NCBI GenBank assembly: GCA_900315705.1
Contig: ONAB01000004.1
Location: forward strand, 103,993 to 167,992
Source: an uncultured Bacteroidales bacterium
Lineage (GTDB): Bacteria > Bacteroidota > Bacteroidia > Bacteroidales > WCHB1-69
Direction: 5' to 3'
Length of the DNA: 64,000 nt
Below are positions 53,928 to 63,901 of this stretch, in pieces (position 1 is the stretch's first letter; each line of letters starts with the position of its first letter). The position numbers were made by a program, and so were the translations under genes. The notes beneath the pieces were generated by a model, which did no database searches, had not been told where the DNA came from, and was given only the letters and a program-made list of their open reading frames with translations.

Positions 53928-55037
53928 TCAATTTTCCAAATATTTTTCGTCAGTCAGCGTCATCAAGAAGGCCTTCAAAGCCGCAATGTCGGAGGGGGTA
54001 AGATGGGCTCCGCCCTCGTTGGCTTTGTGCATCAGCGGACTGATGTAGGGCGACGGGCGCACTCCCTCATTATAGAACATAAGTACCTCATCGAGTGTGC
54101 GATAGCGCCCGTCGTGCATATAGGGAGCCGACGCAGCCACATTGCGCAACGAGGGCGCGCGGTAGGCCCCGCGGTCCATAGGGTCACCCGTGAAAGAACT
54201 CCGGTCGTGGTCGTCCACAAAAAAATCGTCAAGGCCGTTATTGTAGAAGAGATTGGTGGTGAAGAGCGGGGAGCCGTCGCTGCCGTGGCAATGGAAGCAG
54301 TCGGCGCCCTCCTCGGTAGTGAAGAGGATATAGCCGCGCAACTCCTCCGGGGTGAGTTGCTCCTCCCCTCTCAGGTAGCGGTCGAACTTGGCGTTGCCCG
54401 ACACCCGTGAGCGCACATATTGGGCGATGGCCTTCTCGATGCGCTCCATTGTAATCTCCTCCGAGCCGAAGGCTTTCTTGAAGTACTCGGGATAGCGACT
54501 GTCGGCGCGGATGGCGGCCAAGGTTCGCTCGGGCGTGGAGCACATCTCATCATCCGCCATAATGGCCATCCTGACAATATCCTCGATGGTGCGGGCCTCG
54601 GCATTGGGGTTCTGGTTGCAGACGCTGCCGTTCCAGAAATAGCCCTCGTTGTTGAAGACAAGGTTGGTGAGGGGCATCACGTTGTGGAGAGTGGCCTTAC
54701 CCGTGGTGCGGCCCCGCGCCACGCCGTCGGGAAAGCGCGGATTGTCGGCGCCCATATCGTAGTTGCAGGAACGCCGGTGGCAAGTGGCGCACGACATCAG
54801 CGAATCGGGCTCGCTGCCCCGATAGCCGCACAAATGCGGGTCATTGAAGAGGAGCTCGCCCAAAGCCACGCCCTCCACGGTCATCGGATTGTCATCGGGG
54901 ATGTTGAGCCGCGTGGGGAAACCGAAGGGCACCTCTATGGTGTAGGGCGTGGGCGGCACCACGCGCTCCCTACAGGCAACCGCTGTCACGATGACGATTG
55001 CCCATAAGACACTTACCAAAAAGGGCTTGGCTTTCAT
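53928..55037 (-). CDS. Di-heme cytochrome c peroxidase/MauG family lipoprotein
   Basis: 369 aa. Signal peptide with lipobox-like VTAVAC (Cys22). Two heme c sites: SCATCH at about 81-86 and CFHCHG at about 243-248. GVALGELLFND, RGRTTGKATLHNVMP and the C-terminal RAPSLRNVAASAPYMHDGR are family landmarks. Likely reduces peroxide in the periplasm, fed by a cytochrome donor. It starts 3 nt after the topoisomerase gene ends, so it shares that transcript. Confidence 0.9.
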   Translation of the reverse strand: MKAKPFLVSVLWAIVIVTAVACRERVVPPTPYTIEVPFGFPTRLNIPDDNPMTVEGVALGELLFNDPHLCGYRGSEPDSLMSCATCHRRSCNYDMGADNPRFPDGVARGRTTGKATLHNVMPLTNLVFNNEGYFWNGSVCNQNPNAEARTIEDIVRMAIMADDEMCSTPERTLAAIRADSRYPEYFKKAFGSEEITMERIEKAIAQYVRSRVSGNAKFDRYLRGEEQLTPEELRGYILFTTEEGADCFHCHGSDGSPLFTTNLFYNNGLDDFFVDDHDRSSFTGDPMDRGAYRAPSLRNVAASAPYMHDGRYRTLDEVLMFYNEGVRPSPYISPLMHKANEGGAHLTPSDIAALKAFLMTLTDEKYLEN

Positions 55038-55040
55038 TGT

Positions 55041-57752
55041 CTAAAAGAGACTCAGCTGGTCGCCAGCCTCGTCACCGAAGGAAGGCGCGTCGCCAGAATC
55101 GATGGTGATGTCCTTGAAAATATCCTTGGCCACAGCCTCGTCCAGGCTCTCAGCAGAATCGTCGTCGGGATCTTCCGGCGTTTCAGGTTCGGGTTCCTCC
55201 TCGGGTTCGTCGTACGGCAACGGCTCAATGAAAGCCACCGACTTGATATTGGGGAAGTTGATGCGCTTGCCGCGGGCGCGGAAGGTCATCAGCTCCACAA
55301 ACTCGGCGCAGGAGATGATCTCTTCGGAGTCTTCTGTAGCCTTCTTGAGGCGGTAAGTGACCTTGATCTGCGGCAGATAGTCGATGGAGAAGCCTACGAT
55401 GGAGGAGACACCGTCGTCGGGCACAAACTCCACCTTCTTGTTGAAGGTGTCAGGCGCAAAGCGCTTCATATAGTACTTGTCCTCCTTCTTCTGGTAATAG
55501 ACCACCGTGATGACGTGGTTCTTGTTCCACTTGCGGATCACACCGAGGTCATCGTCGAAGTGAGTGTTGAGCTCGAAACCTGTGACGCGGTAGTTGCCCG
55601 ACTTGTAGATGCTGAGAATCTTGTCGTCCTCCTTGAAGGCACCGAGCAAGATGCCACGTTCGTCGGTGTTGAGGCGCATCACCGACTCCTCGAAATAGAC
55701 ATTGATGGCGCTGAGGGTGGAGACGCCCTTCTGGCTCATCGTGATGCTGGCCACGGGATAGTGCGTCAGCAGGTTGCCCAGCGCGGAGCGGCTCTTGACA
55801 GCCAGCTGGCTGAAGTCGTAGTCGAACTCACGCTTCTTGAGTTTGGCCTTGGGCTTGAGTTTCACGCGGATCACCTCCGCCTCGCCATTGGGGTTGGAGG
55901 TGAAATAGGTGACCTTGGAGCCAGCCTTGCCCTTGGTGAGATCGTACTCCTTGTCGCGGGAGACGCCGCCGATGGCGAAACGCTTCACCATCGTGGAGCC
56001 GCCGGTGCCGTTCACATAACACATATTATATATATGTCTGTCGTCGCCGCGCTTGAACACCTCCACAAGGATGATGTTCTTGCCCACGAACTTCTTGTCG
56101 GCCACCTTGGTAATGATGAACTTGCCGTCATCGTGGAACACAACCACCTCGTCCAGGTCGGAGCAGTCGCAGCAGTACTCCACATCGGCATCTTTCTTGA
56201 GAGCTGTGCCGATGAAGCCCTCCTTCTTGTTCACATAGAGTTTCTGGTTGGCCACAGCCACGGTGGCGGCCACGATATTGTCGAAGCTCTTGAGCTCGGT
56301 AAGGCGCGGATGGTCGGCACCATACTTCTTCTTCAGCTGGCGGAAGAAATTGACGGCATAGTCCACCAGATGCTGCAGGTGGTTCTGCACCTCCTCGATG
56401 TTGAGTTCGATGTCGGCGATGTCCTGTTCCGCCTTCTTGATGTCGAACTTGGAGATCTTACGGACAGGTTTCTCACAAAGGGAGAGCACGTCGTCGCGGG
56501 TAATCTCCTTGCGGAACAGCGGCCGATAGGGGTCGAAGGCGCGCTCGATGTTTTCAATCTGGAGTTCCCAGGAATCGACATCCTTTTCGAGTTCTTTATA
56601 GATGCGTTTCTCGAAGAAGATTTTCTCAAGGGAGATTTTGTGCCATTTGGCATCCAGCTCGTCCAGTTCTATCTCCAGCTCCTTGCGCAGCAGGTTGAGG
56701 GTGTTCTCGGTGTTGATCTTGAGAATCTCCTTGACGTTGGTGAACACGGGATGGCCGTTCCAAATGACGCAGGCGTTGGTGGAATAGGTGATCTCGCAGT
56801 CGGTGAAGGCATAGAGGGCGTCGATGGTCTGGTCGGGCGAGACGCCGGGCTGGAGGTGGAGATAGATTTCCACGTGCTCGGCGGTGTTGTCGTCGATTTT
56901 CTTGATTTTGAGCTTGCCCATCTCCACGGCGGCGGTGATGGAGTTCTTCGACTCCGTGATCAGCTTGCCAGTGGTGGTGCCATACGGGATTTCCGTGATG
57001 ACGAGGGTCTTGTTGTCGATGATGTTGATCTTGGCGCGGTTGCGCACCTTGCCGCCCTGGGCACCATCGGCGTAGCGACTCACGTCGGCCGCACCGCCGG
57101 TGGGGAAGTCGGGATAAATCTCGAAGTCCTCGCCCCGCAGAATGTGAATGGAGGCGTCAATCAACTCGTTGAAGTTGTGGGGCAGAATCTTGGTGGACAT
57201 ACCCACGCCCACACCATCCACGCCCTGCGCGAGCAGCAGCGGGAACTTGATAGGCAGCGCGATGGGCTCCTTGTTACGGCCGTCGTAAGAGACCTGCCAG
57301 TCGGTGGTCTTGTGGTTGAAGACCACCTCCAGGGCGAACTTGGAGAGGCGCGCCTCGATGTAACGGGGGGCAGCCGCCGGGTCGCCGGTCAGGATGTTAC
57401 CCCAGTTACCCTGCGTGTCGATAACGTAGTTCTTCTGTCCCATCGCCACGAGGGCGGAGTAGATGGACTGGTCGCCGTGAGGGTGGTATTTCATCGTGTT
57501 ACCCACGATGTTGGCCACCTTGTTGTAACGCCCGTCCTCCAGTTCGTCCATAGAGTGGAGAATACGCCGCTGCACAGGCTTGAGGCCGTCATAGACATCC
57601 GGAAAGGCGCGGTCGAGGATAACATAGGAGGCGTAGTCCAAGAACCACTCCCGGTACATCGACTGCACAAAAATGACTTTATGAAGGTCCGAGGTCTGCT
57701 CCTCTTCCGGAAGCTCGACCTCTTCCAATTTATCGTTGGTATCGTCTGCCAT
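55041..57752 (-). CDS. parC: DNA topoisomerase IV subunit A
   Basis: 903 aa. YASYVILDRAFPDVYDGLKPVQRRIL opens the breakage-reunion domain in two stretches (YASYVILDRAFPDVYDG, then LKPVQRRILHSM). KYHPHGDQSIYSALVAMGQ is the quinolone-determining region and Tyr131 (APRYIEARL) is catalytic. The C-terminal beta-pinwheel is degenerate, lacking a clear GyrA box, and ends in a long acidic tail, which favours ParC over GyrA. At the positions of E. coli GyrA Ser83 and Asp87 it has Gln95 and Ser99. No parE is adjacent. Promoter box TATTTTTG at 57774-57781. Confidence 0.93.
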   Translation of the reverse strand: MADDTNDKLEEVELPEEEQTSDLHKVIFVQSMYREWFLDYASYVILDRAFPDVYDGLKPVQRRILHSMDELEDGRYNKVANIVGNTMKYHPHGDQSIYSALVAMGQKNYVIDTQGNWGNILTGDPAAAPRYIEARLSKFALEVVFNHKTTDWQVSYDGRNKEPIALPIKFPLLLAQGVDGVGVGMSTKILPHNFNELIDASIHILRGEDFEIYPDFPTGGAADVSRYADGAQGGKVRNRAKINIIDNKTLVITEIPYGTTTGKLITESKNSITAAVEMGKLKIKKIDDNTAEHVEIYLHLQPGVSPDQTIDALYAFTDCEITYSTNACVIWNGHPVFTNVKEILKINTENTLNLLRKELEIELDELDAKWHKISLEKIFFEKRIYKELEKDVDSWELQIENIERAFDPYRPLFRKEITRDDVLSLCEKPVRKISKFDIKKAEQDIADIELNIEEVQNHLQHLVDYAVNFFRQLKKKYGADHPRLTELKSFDNIVAATVAVANQKLYVNKKEGFIGTALKKDADVEYCCDCSDLDEVVVFHDDGKFIITKVADKKFVGKNIILVEVFKRGDDRHIYNMCYVNGTGGSTMVKRFAIGGVSRDKEYDLTKGKAGSKVTYFTSNPNGEAEVIRVKLKPKAKLKKREFDYDFSQLAVKSRSALGNLLTHYPVASITMSQKGVSTLSAINVYFEESVMRLNTDERGILLGAFKEDDKILSIYKSGNYRVTGFELNTHFDDDLGVIRKWNKNHVITVVYYQKKEDKYYMKRFAPDTFNKKVEFVPDDGVSSIVGFSIDYLPQIKVTYRLKKATEDSEEIISCAEFVELMTFRARGKRINFPNIKSVAFIEPLPYDEPEEEPEPETPEDPDDDSAESLDEAVAKDIFKDITIDSGDAPSFGDEAGDQLSLF

Positions 57753-57773
57753 AGGTTATGATTTTCAAGGCTG

Positions 57774-57829
57774 CAAAAATACGAAAAAAGTGCGTTTCTT
57801 CCGCAGTATCGAATATTTGTTTACTTTTG
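57774..57829. promoter_or_regulatory. Divergent promoters of parC and the macroglobulin gene
   Basis: TATTTTTG on the minus strand at 57774-57781 (22 nt before the parC ATG) and TACTTTTG on the plus strand at 57822-57829 (85 nt before the macroglobulin ATG). Confidence 0.55.
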
Positions 57830-57914
57830 CAGTCCTATAATAAAAGTGGCAACCGAATCGTTTTTTCCACATTCGTTTTCACACTTCAACCCTTCATCCT
57901 CAATCTTCAGAGCT

Positions 57915-60900
57915 ATGAAAAAAAACTGTTTTCACCTTTTTCTTATAAGTATTTTGTTTATGAACACACTTTCCGCCCAGCAAACGCCTAAGGAGATAGC
58001 GTCTATCCTGTCCAAATTGGAACGCGACTACCAACAATACGACGATGGCGCCGACACCATCTATCTGAACATCTCCAGACAAATAGAGGCTCAGCGGGGC
58101 AACCCCGCCAACGAAGCCGTATGGCACAGTTGTATGGCCACTTTTCTCGGCAACTATTACCAGGAAAACCGTTACCGCATCCTGGAACGCACGCCGGTGG
58201 AGGGTGCCGTGCCCGCCGACCTCAACGTGTGGGACCTCCAGACCTTGGTGAAGCAGATTGTGTACCACTACCAGCAGTCGCTGCGCAACGAGGACTTTCT
58301 GAAGCGCATCCCCATCCGCGACTGGGCCCCGCTGCTCGACTCTGTGATTTCCGAGCCGTACCGTCCCACGCTGTACGACTTCTTGGCCTTCCGTGCCCTG
58401 GATTTCCTGAGCCGCCGCATCAGCGAGATGCCCATCCCGATCAATCCCTTCGACATCAACAACGGCAAATACTGGTCTGACAATGAGATATTTAACAACA
58501 TTATCATCAGTTCTCCTGACGAATATTCATTCTCTTATCTTACCTTGAAGATAATGCAGACTCTCACGCGGCTGCACTTGCGCGACGAGGACCCGCGCGC
58601 ACTGCTGGATGTAACCCTGCGCCGTTACGAGTATCTTTCCGCCAACAGCACCCTGGACAACGCCTCTGAGACCCGCCTGAAAGAACTGTTGAAACTGGAA
58701 GAGCGCTACCGCAATCAGAGAGGCCACGAGATGGTAGCCTACAAGTTGGGAGAATTCTACCAAACACGGGGAAAGTCCTACGACAAAAACACGCACCCCG
58801 AATACGCCTCCGACTATGTCACGGCTATCGAGTGGTATCAGACAGCCGCGAAAGACGACCCCAAATCCATAGAGGGCAAAAATGCCTTGGTGAGAATTGC
58901 GAGGTTGAAGGAATCCAGCATCGACTTCGCCGTGGTCAACATTATGCCCGCTGGCGAGCCCAACCTTATCAACTTCAGATACAGGAACAGCCAGAACATC
59001 TACTTCCGCATCATTCCCATCACGGATGCCGAGTACTCCCAGTTGCTGAGAAGCGACCATTTCTATCGGGATCTGATAAGCAAAAAGCGGGTGTACGAAA
59101 CCAGCATCCCCGCACCCGACGAGAAGGATTACCGAAGCAAGAGCGGCCATTTCCTGATGCCCGCCTTGAAACAGGGCCTTTACATCCTGCTGGCCTCCAA
59201 CGCCCCCTTCAGCAGCAACAGCAAGGGGGATTATTCCTACTGCAAAGTCCGCATCTCCAATCTGGCGGCCAACTACCGCAACAACGGTCCCTTCTACGAG
59301 TTCTTCTTCACGGACCGTGTGACCGGAAAGCCCATCGAAGGGGTGACCGTCAACCTGAAGACCTACTCCGACTACCAATGCAAACACCAGATTTGCCAGT
59401 ACAAGCTCACCAGCGACAAGAACGGCCACTGCGAACACTTGTTCTCCGAGAAAGAAATCGGGCGGCTGACTGCCATTGTCAGCAAGGATGGAGAGGAGTT
59501 TACATTCCTGAAAAACCAGTGGATGTCTGACTACGGCACCAACAACAAGGAAGAGCTGAATACCTACATTTTCACCGACCGCAGCATCTATCGTCCTGGG
59601 CAGACCGTTTATTACAAGGGTATTGTGGTCAAGAGCGAAGGGTCGGGCTACTACGGCACCTGCAAGGGGGTTGCCGCCCAAGTGCACGAGCGGGCCATCC
59701 TGAAGGATGCCAACTGGCAAGATGTGGAAAAAACAGACCATACCACCAACGAATATGGTTCCTTCTCCGGCAGTTTTGTGTTGCCCACCTCGGGATTGAA
59801 CGGTCAATTCAGGATTGCCAGCAACCACGGTTCCACCTCCTTCCAGGTGGAGGAGTACAAGCGGCCCACCTTCGAAGTGGTGGTGGAACAGCCCAAGGAG
59901 CAGTTCAAAATCGACCAGGAGGTGGAGGTGAGCGGCACCGTGAAGGCCTACGCCGGCTATGCGCTGGAAGGGGCCACGGTCAAGTACAGAGTGAGGAGGG
60001 AAGCCTCCTTCCCGTGGTGGCGCGGATGGTGGTACTCGCCCAGCAGCCCATCCCAGGAGATTGCCTCCGGCGAGGTGACGACCGACGCCGACGGCACGTT
60101 CCGTATCCGCTTCACCGCCCTGCCCGACCTGGAGTCTCAGCGCTACAACCCGCTTTACCGCTTCAAGGTCACCACCGACGTGACCGACATCACCGGCGAG
60201 ACGCACTCCGCCAGCACCACCGTGCTCGTCAGCAAAAACAGCCTGCTCATCGACAGCGACCTGCCCCAACAGATTGCCACTGACGACAAGAACGCCTTCC
60301 CCGTGAAGGCCACCAACCTCGCCGGCGAGACGCAACCCGCCACGCTGCATTACGAAATCGGGCGGCTGCAGACCCCTGCCGAATACCTCAACGACTGCCC
60401 CAGCCACGACTACTATCTCTCCGACGCCACAGCAATGTTCAAGGCTCTGCCCTATCTGGACCTCCAGAACAAACGGCGTATGGAGAATTGGGAGGGTGAC
60501 CTTGTCTATAGCGGCGACTTCGAGGCCGACGGCAAACGGTTCTTCTCCATCCCGAATCTGGAAAATATGGCCGAGGGCTCCTACATAATCACCTTCACCA
60601 CCCGCGACCGCGACAAGAATGAGATTGTGGAAGAATCGTATGTCACCATTTATCAAAAAGAGAGCAAGAAAACCGTGGTTTACAAACCCTTGTGGATTCA
60701 CCAGGACAAGAACGACATCAACGAGGTGGGCCAGACCATCCACATCACTATGGAGACTTACCTGAAGAACGCCTACGTACTATGCGAGGTAATATCCAAC
60801 GACAAATTACTGGAATCCAAATGGGTGCGCCTCGACCGCGGCAAAAACACCTACACCTACAAGCTCACGGAGCGCGACCTGGGCAATGTGGTCTTCAGGG

Positions 60901-63866
60901 CGTATGCCGTGCAAAACAATTTCCAATATACGAAACAACTGAACATCCATGTCCCCTATTCGCACAAGGATATAGACTTTGACTTCATCACCTTCCGCGA
61001 CAAGACGGAACCGGGGAGCGACGAACAGTATCAGATACGGCTGAAGGACAAAAACGGCGACAAGGTGGCCGCCGAGTTGCTTTGCGGAATGTACGACGCC
61101 TCTTTGGACGCTTTTGCATCACCCAATTCATTCAAACGCTATATCTTCCAATGGCACAAGCGCATTTTCGACGGTTCCTTCTCCAAAGACATCCGCAACA
61201 ACGGCTTCTCTTGGCAGTATTGCAACAGTTTATCACCCGTCAACTACAAAGAGATTCGTGAACGCAACTATCCGCAATTGAAATATTTCGGGTCACGCCG
61301 TTATTATGGTTACGCAGGCGGAAGGCTCTATAAAACCGCAGGCGTACCCCACCAAGAAGAGGTGGTTTTAAATATGGTGGAATCCTCTGCAGAAGTGGCG
61401 GAAGTGGCCATAATGGAAGATGATGCGCTTGTAACCGTAGATGATGCGCTTGCTGTAGATCCAAACCTTGCCTCAGACAAAAATCTCACCCATCAATGGG
61501 AGGCCCCTGCCGAACCGAAGGAGGAAGAGGTCCAGGTGCGCACCAACTTCGCCGAGACTGCCTTTTTCTTCCCCGACTTGCGCACCGACAAGGATGGTAA
61601 TGTGTTGATAACCTTCACAATGCCCGAGTCGCTGACCAAATGGAAACTGTTGGGTTTTGCCCACAACACGGATATGATGTCGGGCTTTTTTGAAAAATAC
61701 GTGCAGACCAGCAAGAAGCTGATGGTGGTGCCCAACGTACCGCGTTTCCTTCGCGAGGGCGACGCACTGGTATTGTCGGCCAAGGTAGTCAATATGGACA
61801 GCATCACCCAGTGCGGCAATGTCACACTGTCGTTCTGCAACCCGTTCAACAATGCCGATTTGCAGATGGTGGAGGGCGCCACCGCCCAGCCGTTCGAAGT
61901 GAAGCCCGGCGAATCCCAGGAGGTGCATTTCCGCGTGGTGGTGCCGCAAAACCTCGGGGCCGTCACCTGCCGCATCGTGGCCCGCAACCTGGAGACCCCG
62001 GCCTTTGCCGACGGCGAGGAGCGCACCCTTCCCGTGCTCACCAACCGCATCCTGGTCACCGAGAGCCTGCCGCTGCACATCTCCGGCAAGGGCAGCAAGA
62101 CCTTCACCTTCGACCGACTTAAGAAGAGCTTCGCCGCAGGCGCCTCCACCACCCTCACCACACAATCACTGACGCTGGAGTTCACCCCCAACCCCATCTG
62201 GTACGCCATCCAGGCGATGCCTTACCTGATGGAATATCCCTACGAGTGCAACGAGCAGATTTTCAGCCGCTACTATGCCAACACGCTGGCCACCAATATC
62301 GTGAACAGCCATCCGCGTGTAAAGCAGGTCTTTGACGAGTGGCTCAACGCCACCCCCGACGCCTTCTGTTCGCAGTTGGAGAAGAACCAAGAGCTCAAGA
62401 GCGTCCTGCTGGAAGAGACTCCTTGGGTGCTCGACGCGCAGCGCGAATCCTCACGCAAGCAGAATGTGGCCTTGCTCTTCGACCTGCATCGTATGGCCAA
62501 AGAGGGCAAAAACGCCTGCAAGAAGCTGGAAGACCGCCAGAACAACGATGGCGGCTGGTCGTGGTTCGCCGGCGGACAAAGCAGCAGCTACATCACCGAG
62601 CACATTGTTGCCGGCATCGGACATCTTAACGCACTCGGTGTCAAGTCGGCACTGAAATCCAACACCCTCAAGAAGGCCATCAACTACATCGACCGCGAGA
62701 TGAACGACTACTACCAACGTTGGCAGAAGAAGGAGCACTCCTCTTCCTGGGGCGACATCCACTACCTCTATGCCCGCAGCTTCTTCCTCGACCAGAAAGT
62801 CAACAGCACTCATCTGGAGGCCTATAACTTCAACTACAACAACATCAAGAAGAACTGGAAGAGCCAGTCCATCTATATGCAGGGAATGATCGCCCTCATC
62901 TGCTATCGCAACGGCGACACGCAGCTGGCAAAGCAAATCATCGCCCACATCAAATCGATGGCGCAGTATAATGAGGAGATGGGAATGTTCTGGAAGAAGA
63001 GTGGCTACGGCTGGTTCTGGTACGAAGCGCCCATTGAGCGCCAAGCGCTGCTCATCGAGGCCTTCAACACGATCACCCACGATACAGAATCCGTGGAGAA
63101 TATGCAGTTGTGGCTGCTCAAGCAGAAGCAGACGCAAAGCTGGCCCACCACCAAATCGACCACGGAGGCCATCTACGCTTTGTTGCTCAACAACACACAG
63201 TTGGAGAACACCAACGGAGTAACCTTGTCGCTCGGCAACCAATGGACCTACACCGAGGGCGACGGCACCGAGCAGGCGGAGGCCGGCACCGGATACATCA
63301 AGAAGAGCTGGAAGGGCGGCGATGTGACCGCCGATATGGCCAATCTGAAGATTGAAAAGCAGACCTCCGGTCCCGCGTGGGGCGGCCTCTACTGGCAGTA
63401 TCTGGAGAACTTGGACAAGGTGGAGCACAGCCAGGACGGCAACTTCAGCATTCAAAAGCAACTGTACAAAGTGGAGATTGGCGAGCGCGGAGAGGTGCTC
63501 ACCGCCATCACGGAGCAATCGCCGCTGAAAGCCGGCGACAAAGTGCGCGTGCGTGTGGAAATCCGCACCGACCGCGATATGGAGTATGTGCATCTGAAGG
63601 ATATGCGCGCGGCCTGCTTCGAGCCCACGAATGTGCTGTCGGGCTACCGCCATCAGGACGGCTTGTGGTACTATGAGTGCACAAAAGACGCTTCCACCAA
63701 CTTCTTCATCGACTACCTTCCCAAGGGCACATACGTATTCGAATACACCTTGGTGGCCACGATGACGGGCACCTACAGCAACGGCCTCACCACCATCCAA
63801 TGTATGTACGCACCGGAGTTCACCTCACATTCTGAGGGAATTCGCGTGTCAGTGGTGGGGGATTAG
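57915..63866 (+). CDS. Alpha-2-macroglobulin family protein with CxEQ thioester motif
   Basis: 1983 aa from the ATG at 57915; the frame is open upstream to 57846 but lacks a signal peptide from there. Signal peptide MKKNCFHLFLISILFMNTLSAQ, not a lipobox. Residues 30-350 are a helical N-terminal extension. An MG2-type segment YIFTDRSIYRPGQTVYYKG lies near 555-575. A variable acidic stretch near 1150-1200 may be the bait region. The A2M domain LTKWKLLGFAHNTDMMSG follows. Cys1445-Asn-Glu-Gln1448 can form the thioester. The TED helical barrel and receptor-like C-terminus complete it. Likely a periplasmic or surface protease trap. Its usual partner PbpC is not next to it. Confidence 0.9.
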   Translation: MKKNCFHLFLISILFMNTLSAQQTPKEIASILSKLERDYQQYDDGADTIYLNISRQIEAQRGNPANEAVWHSCMATFLGNYYQENRYRILERTPVEGAVPADLNVWDLQTLVKQIVYHYQQSLRNEDFLKRIPIRDWAPLLDSVISEPYRPTLYDFLAFRALDFLSRRISEMPIPINPFDINNGKYWSDNEIFNNIIISSPDEYSFSYLTLKIMQTLTRLHLRDEDPRALLDVTLRRYEYLSANSTLDNASETRLKELLKLEERYRNQRGHEMVAYKLGEFYQTRGKSYDKNTHPEYASDYVTAIEWYQTAAKDDPKSIEGKNALVRIARLKESSIDFAVVNIMPAGEPNLINFRYRNSQNIYFRIIPITDAEYSQLLRSDHFYRDLISKKRVYETSIPAPDEKDYRSKSGHFLMPALKQGLYILLASNAPFSSNSKGDYSYCKVRISNLAANYRNNGPFYEFFFTDRVTGKPIEGVTVNLKTYSDYQCKHQICQYKLTSDKNGHCEHLFSEKEIGRLTAIVSKDGEEFTFLKNQWMSDYGTNNKEELNTYIFTDRSIYRPGQTVYYKGIVVKSEGSGYYGTCKGVAAQVHERAILKDANWQDVEKTDHTTNEYGSFSGSFVLPTSGLNGQFRIASNHGSTSFQVEEYKRPTFEVVVEQPKEQFKIDQEVEVSGTVKAYAGYALEGATVKYRVRREASFPWWRGWWYSPSSPSQEIASGEVTTDADGTFRIRFTALPDLESQRYNPLYRFKVTTDVTDITGETHSASTTVLVSKNSLLIDSDLPQQIATDDKNAFPVKATNLAGETQPATLHYEIGRLQTPAEYLNDCPSHDYYLSDATAMFKALPYLDLQNKRRMENWEGDLVYSGDFEADGKRFFSIPNLENMAEGSYIITFTTRDRDKNEIVEESYVTIYQKESKKTVVYKPLWIHQDKNDINEVGQTIHITMETYLKNAYVLCEVISNDKLLESKWVRLDRGKNTYTYKLTERDLGNVVFRAYAVQNNFQYTKQLNIHVPYSHKDIDFDFITFRDKTEPGSDEQYQIRLKDKNGDKVAAELLCGMYDASLDAFASPNSFKRYIFQWHKRIFDGSFSKDIRNNGFSWQYCNSLSPVNYKEIRERNYPQLKYFGSRRYYGYAGGRLYKTAGVPHQEEVVLNMVESSAEVAEVAIMEDDALVTVDDALAVDPNLASDKNLTHQWEAPAEPKEEEVQVRTNFAETAFFFPDLRTDKDGNVLITFTMPESLTKWKLLGFAHNTDMMSGFFEKYVQTSKKLMVVPNVPRFLREGDALVLSAKVVNMDSITQCGNVTLSFCNPFNNADLQMVEGATAQPFEVKPGESQEVHFRVVVPQNLGAVTCRIVARNLETPAFADGEERTLPVLTNRILVTESLPLHISGKGSKTFTFDRLKKSFAAGASTTLTTQSLTLEFTPNPIWYAIQAMPYLMEYPYECNEQIFSRYYANTLATNIVNSHPRVKQVFDEWLNATPDAFCSQLEKNQELKSVLLEETPWVLDAQRESSRKQNVALLFDLHRMAKEGKNACKKLEDRQNNDGGWSWFAGGQSSSYITEHIVAGIGHLNALGVKSALKSNTLKKAINYIDREMNDYYQRWQKKEHSSSWGDIHYLYARSFFLDQKVNSTHLEAYNFNYNNIKKNWKSQSIYMQGMIALICYRNGDTQLAKQIIAHIKSMAQYNEEMGMFWKKSGYGWFWYEAPIERQALLIEAFNTITHDTESVENMQLWLLKQKQTQSWPTTKSTTEAIYALLLNNTQLENTNGVTLSLGNQWTYTEGDGTEQAEAGTGYIKKSWKGGDVTADMANLKIEKQTSGPAWGGLYWQYLENLDKVEHSQDGNFSIQKQLYKVEIGERGEVLTAITEQSPLKAGDKVRVRVEIRTDRDMEYVHLKDMRAACFEPTNVLSGYRHQDGLWYYECTKDASTNFFIDYLPKGTYVFEYTLVATMTGTYSNGLTTIQCMYAPEFTSHSEGIRVSVVGD

Positions 63867-63901
63867 AGACTTGAGACGTTAGACTTAAGACTTGAGACTT
63901 T
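63867..63901 (+). repeat. Heptamer repeats (locus 7)
   Basis: Five degenerate 7-mers of type AGACTTG/AGACTTA begin 3 nt after the macroglobulin stop codon, the heptamer type that opens loci 1, 3 and 4. No B or C module follows before 64000; the last about 100 nt hold no recognised feature. Confidence 0.75.

Noticed and set aside
55515-57761. 748-codon open frame antisense to parC
   Set aside because: Mirror of the third-codon GC bias of parC; no domain seen.
58527-60743. 738-codon open frame antisense to the macroglobulin gene
   Set aside because: Same reason: a low-information shadow frame inside a well-supported gene.
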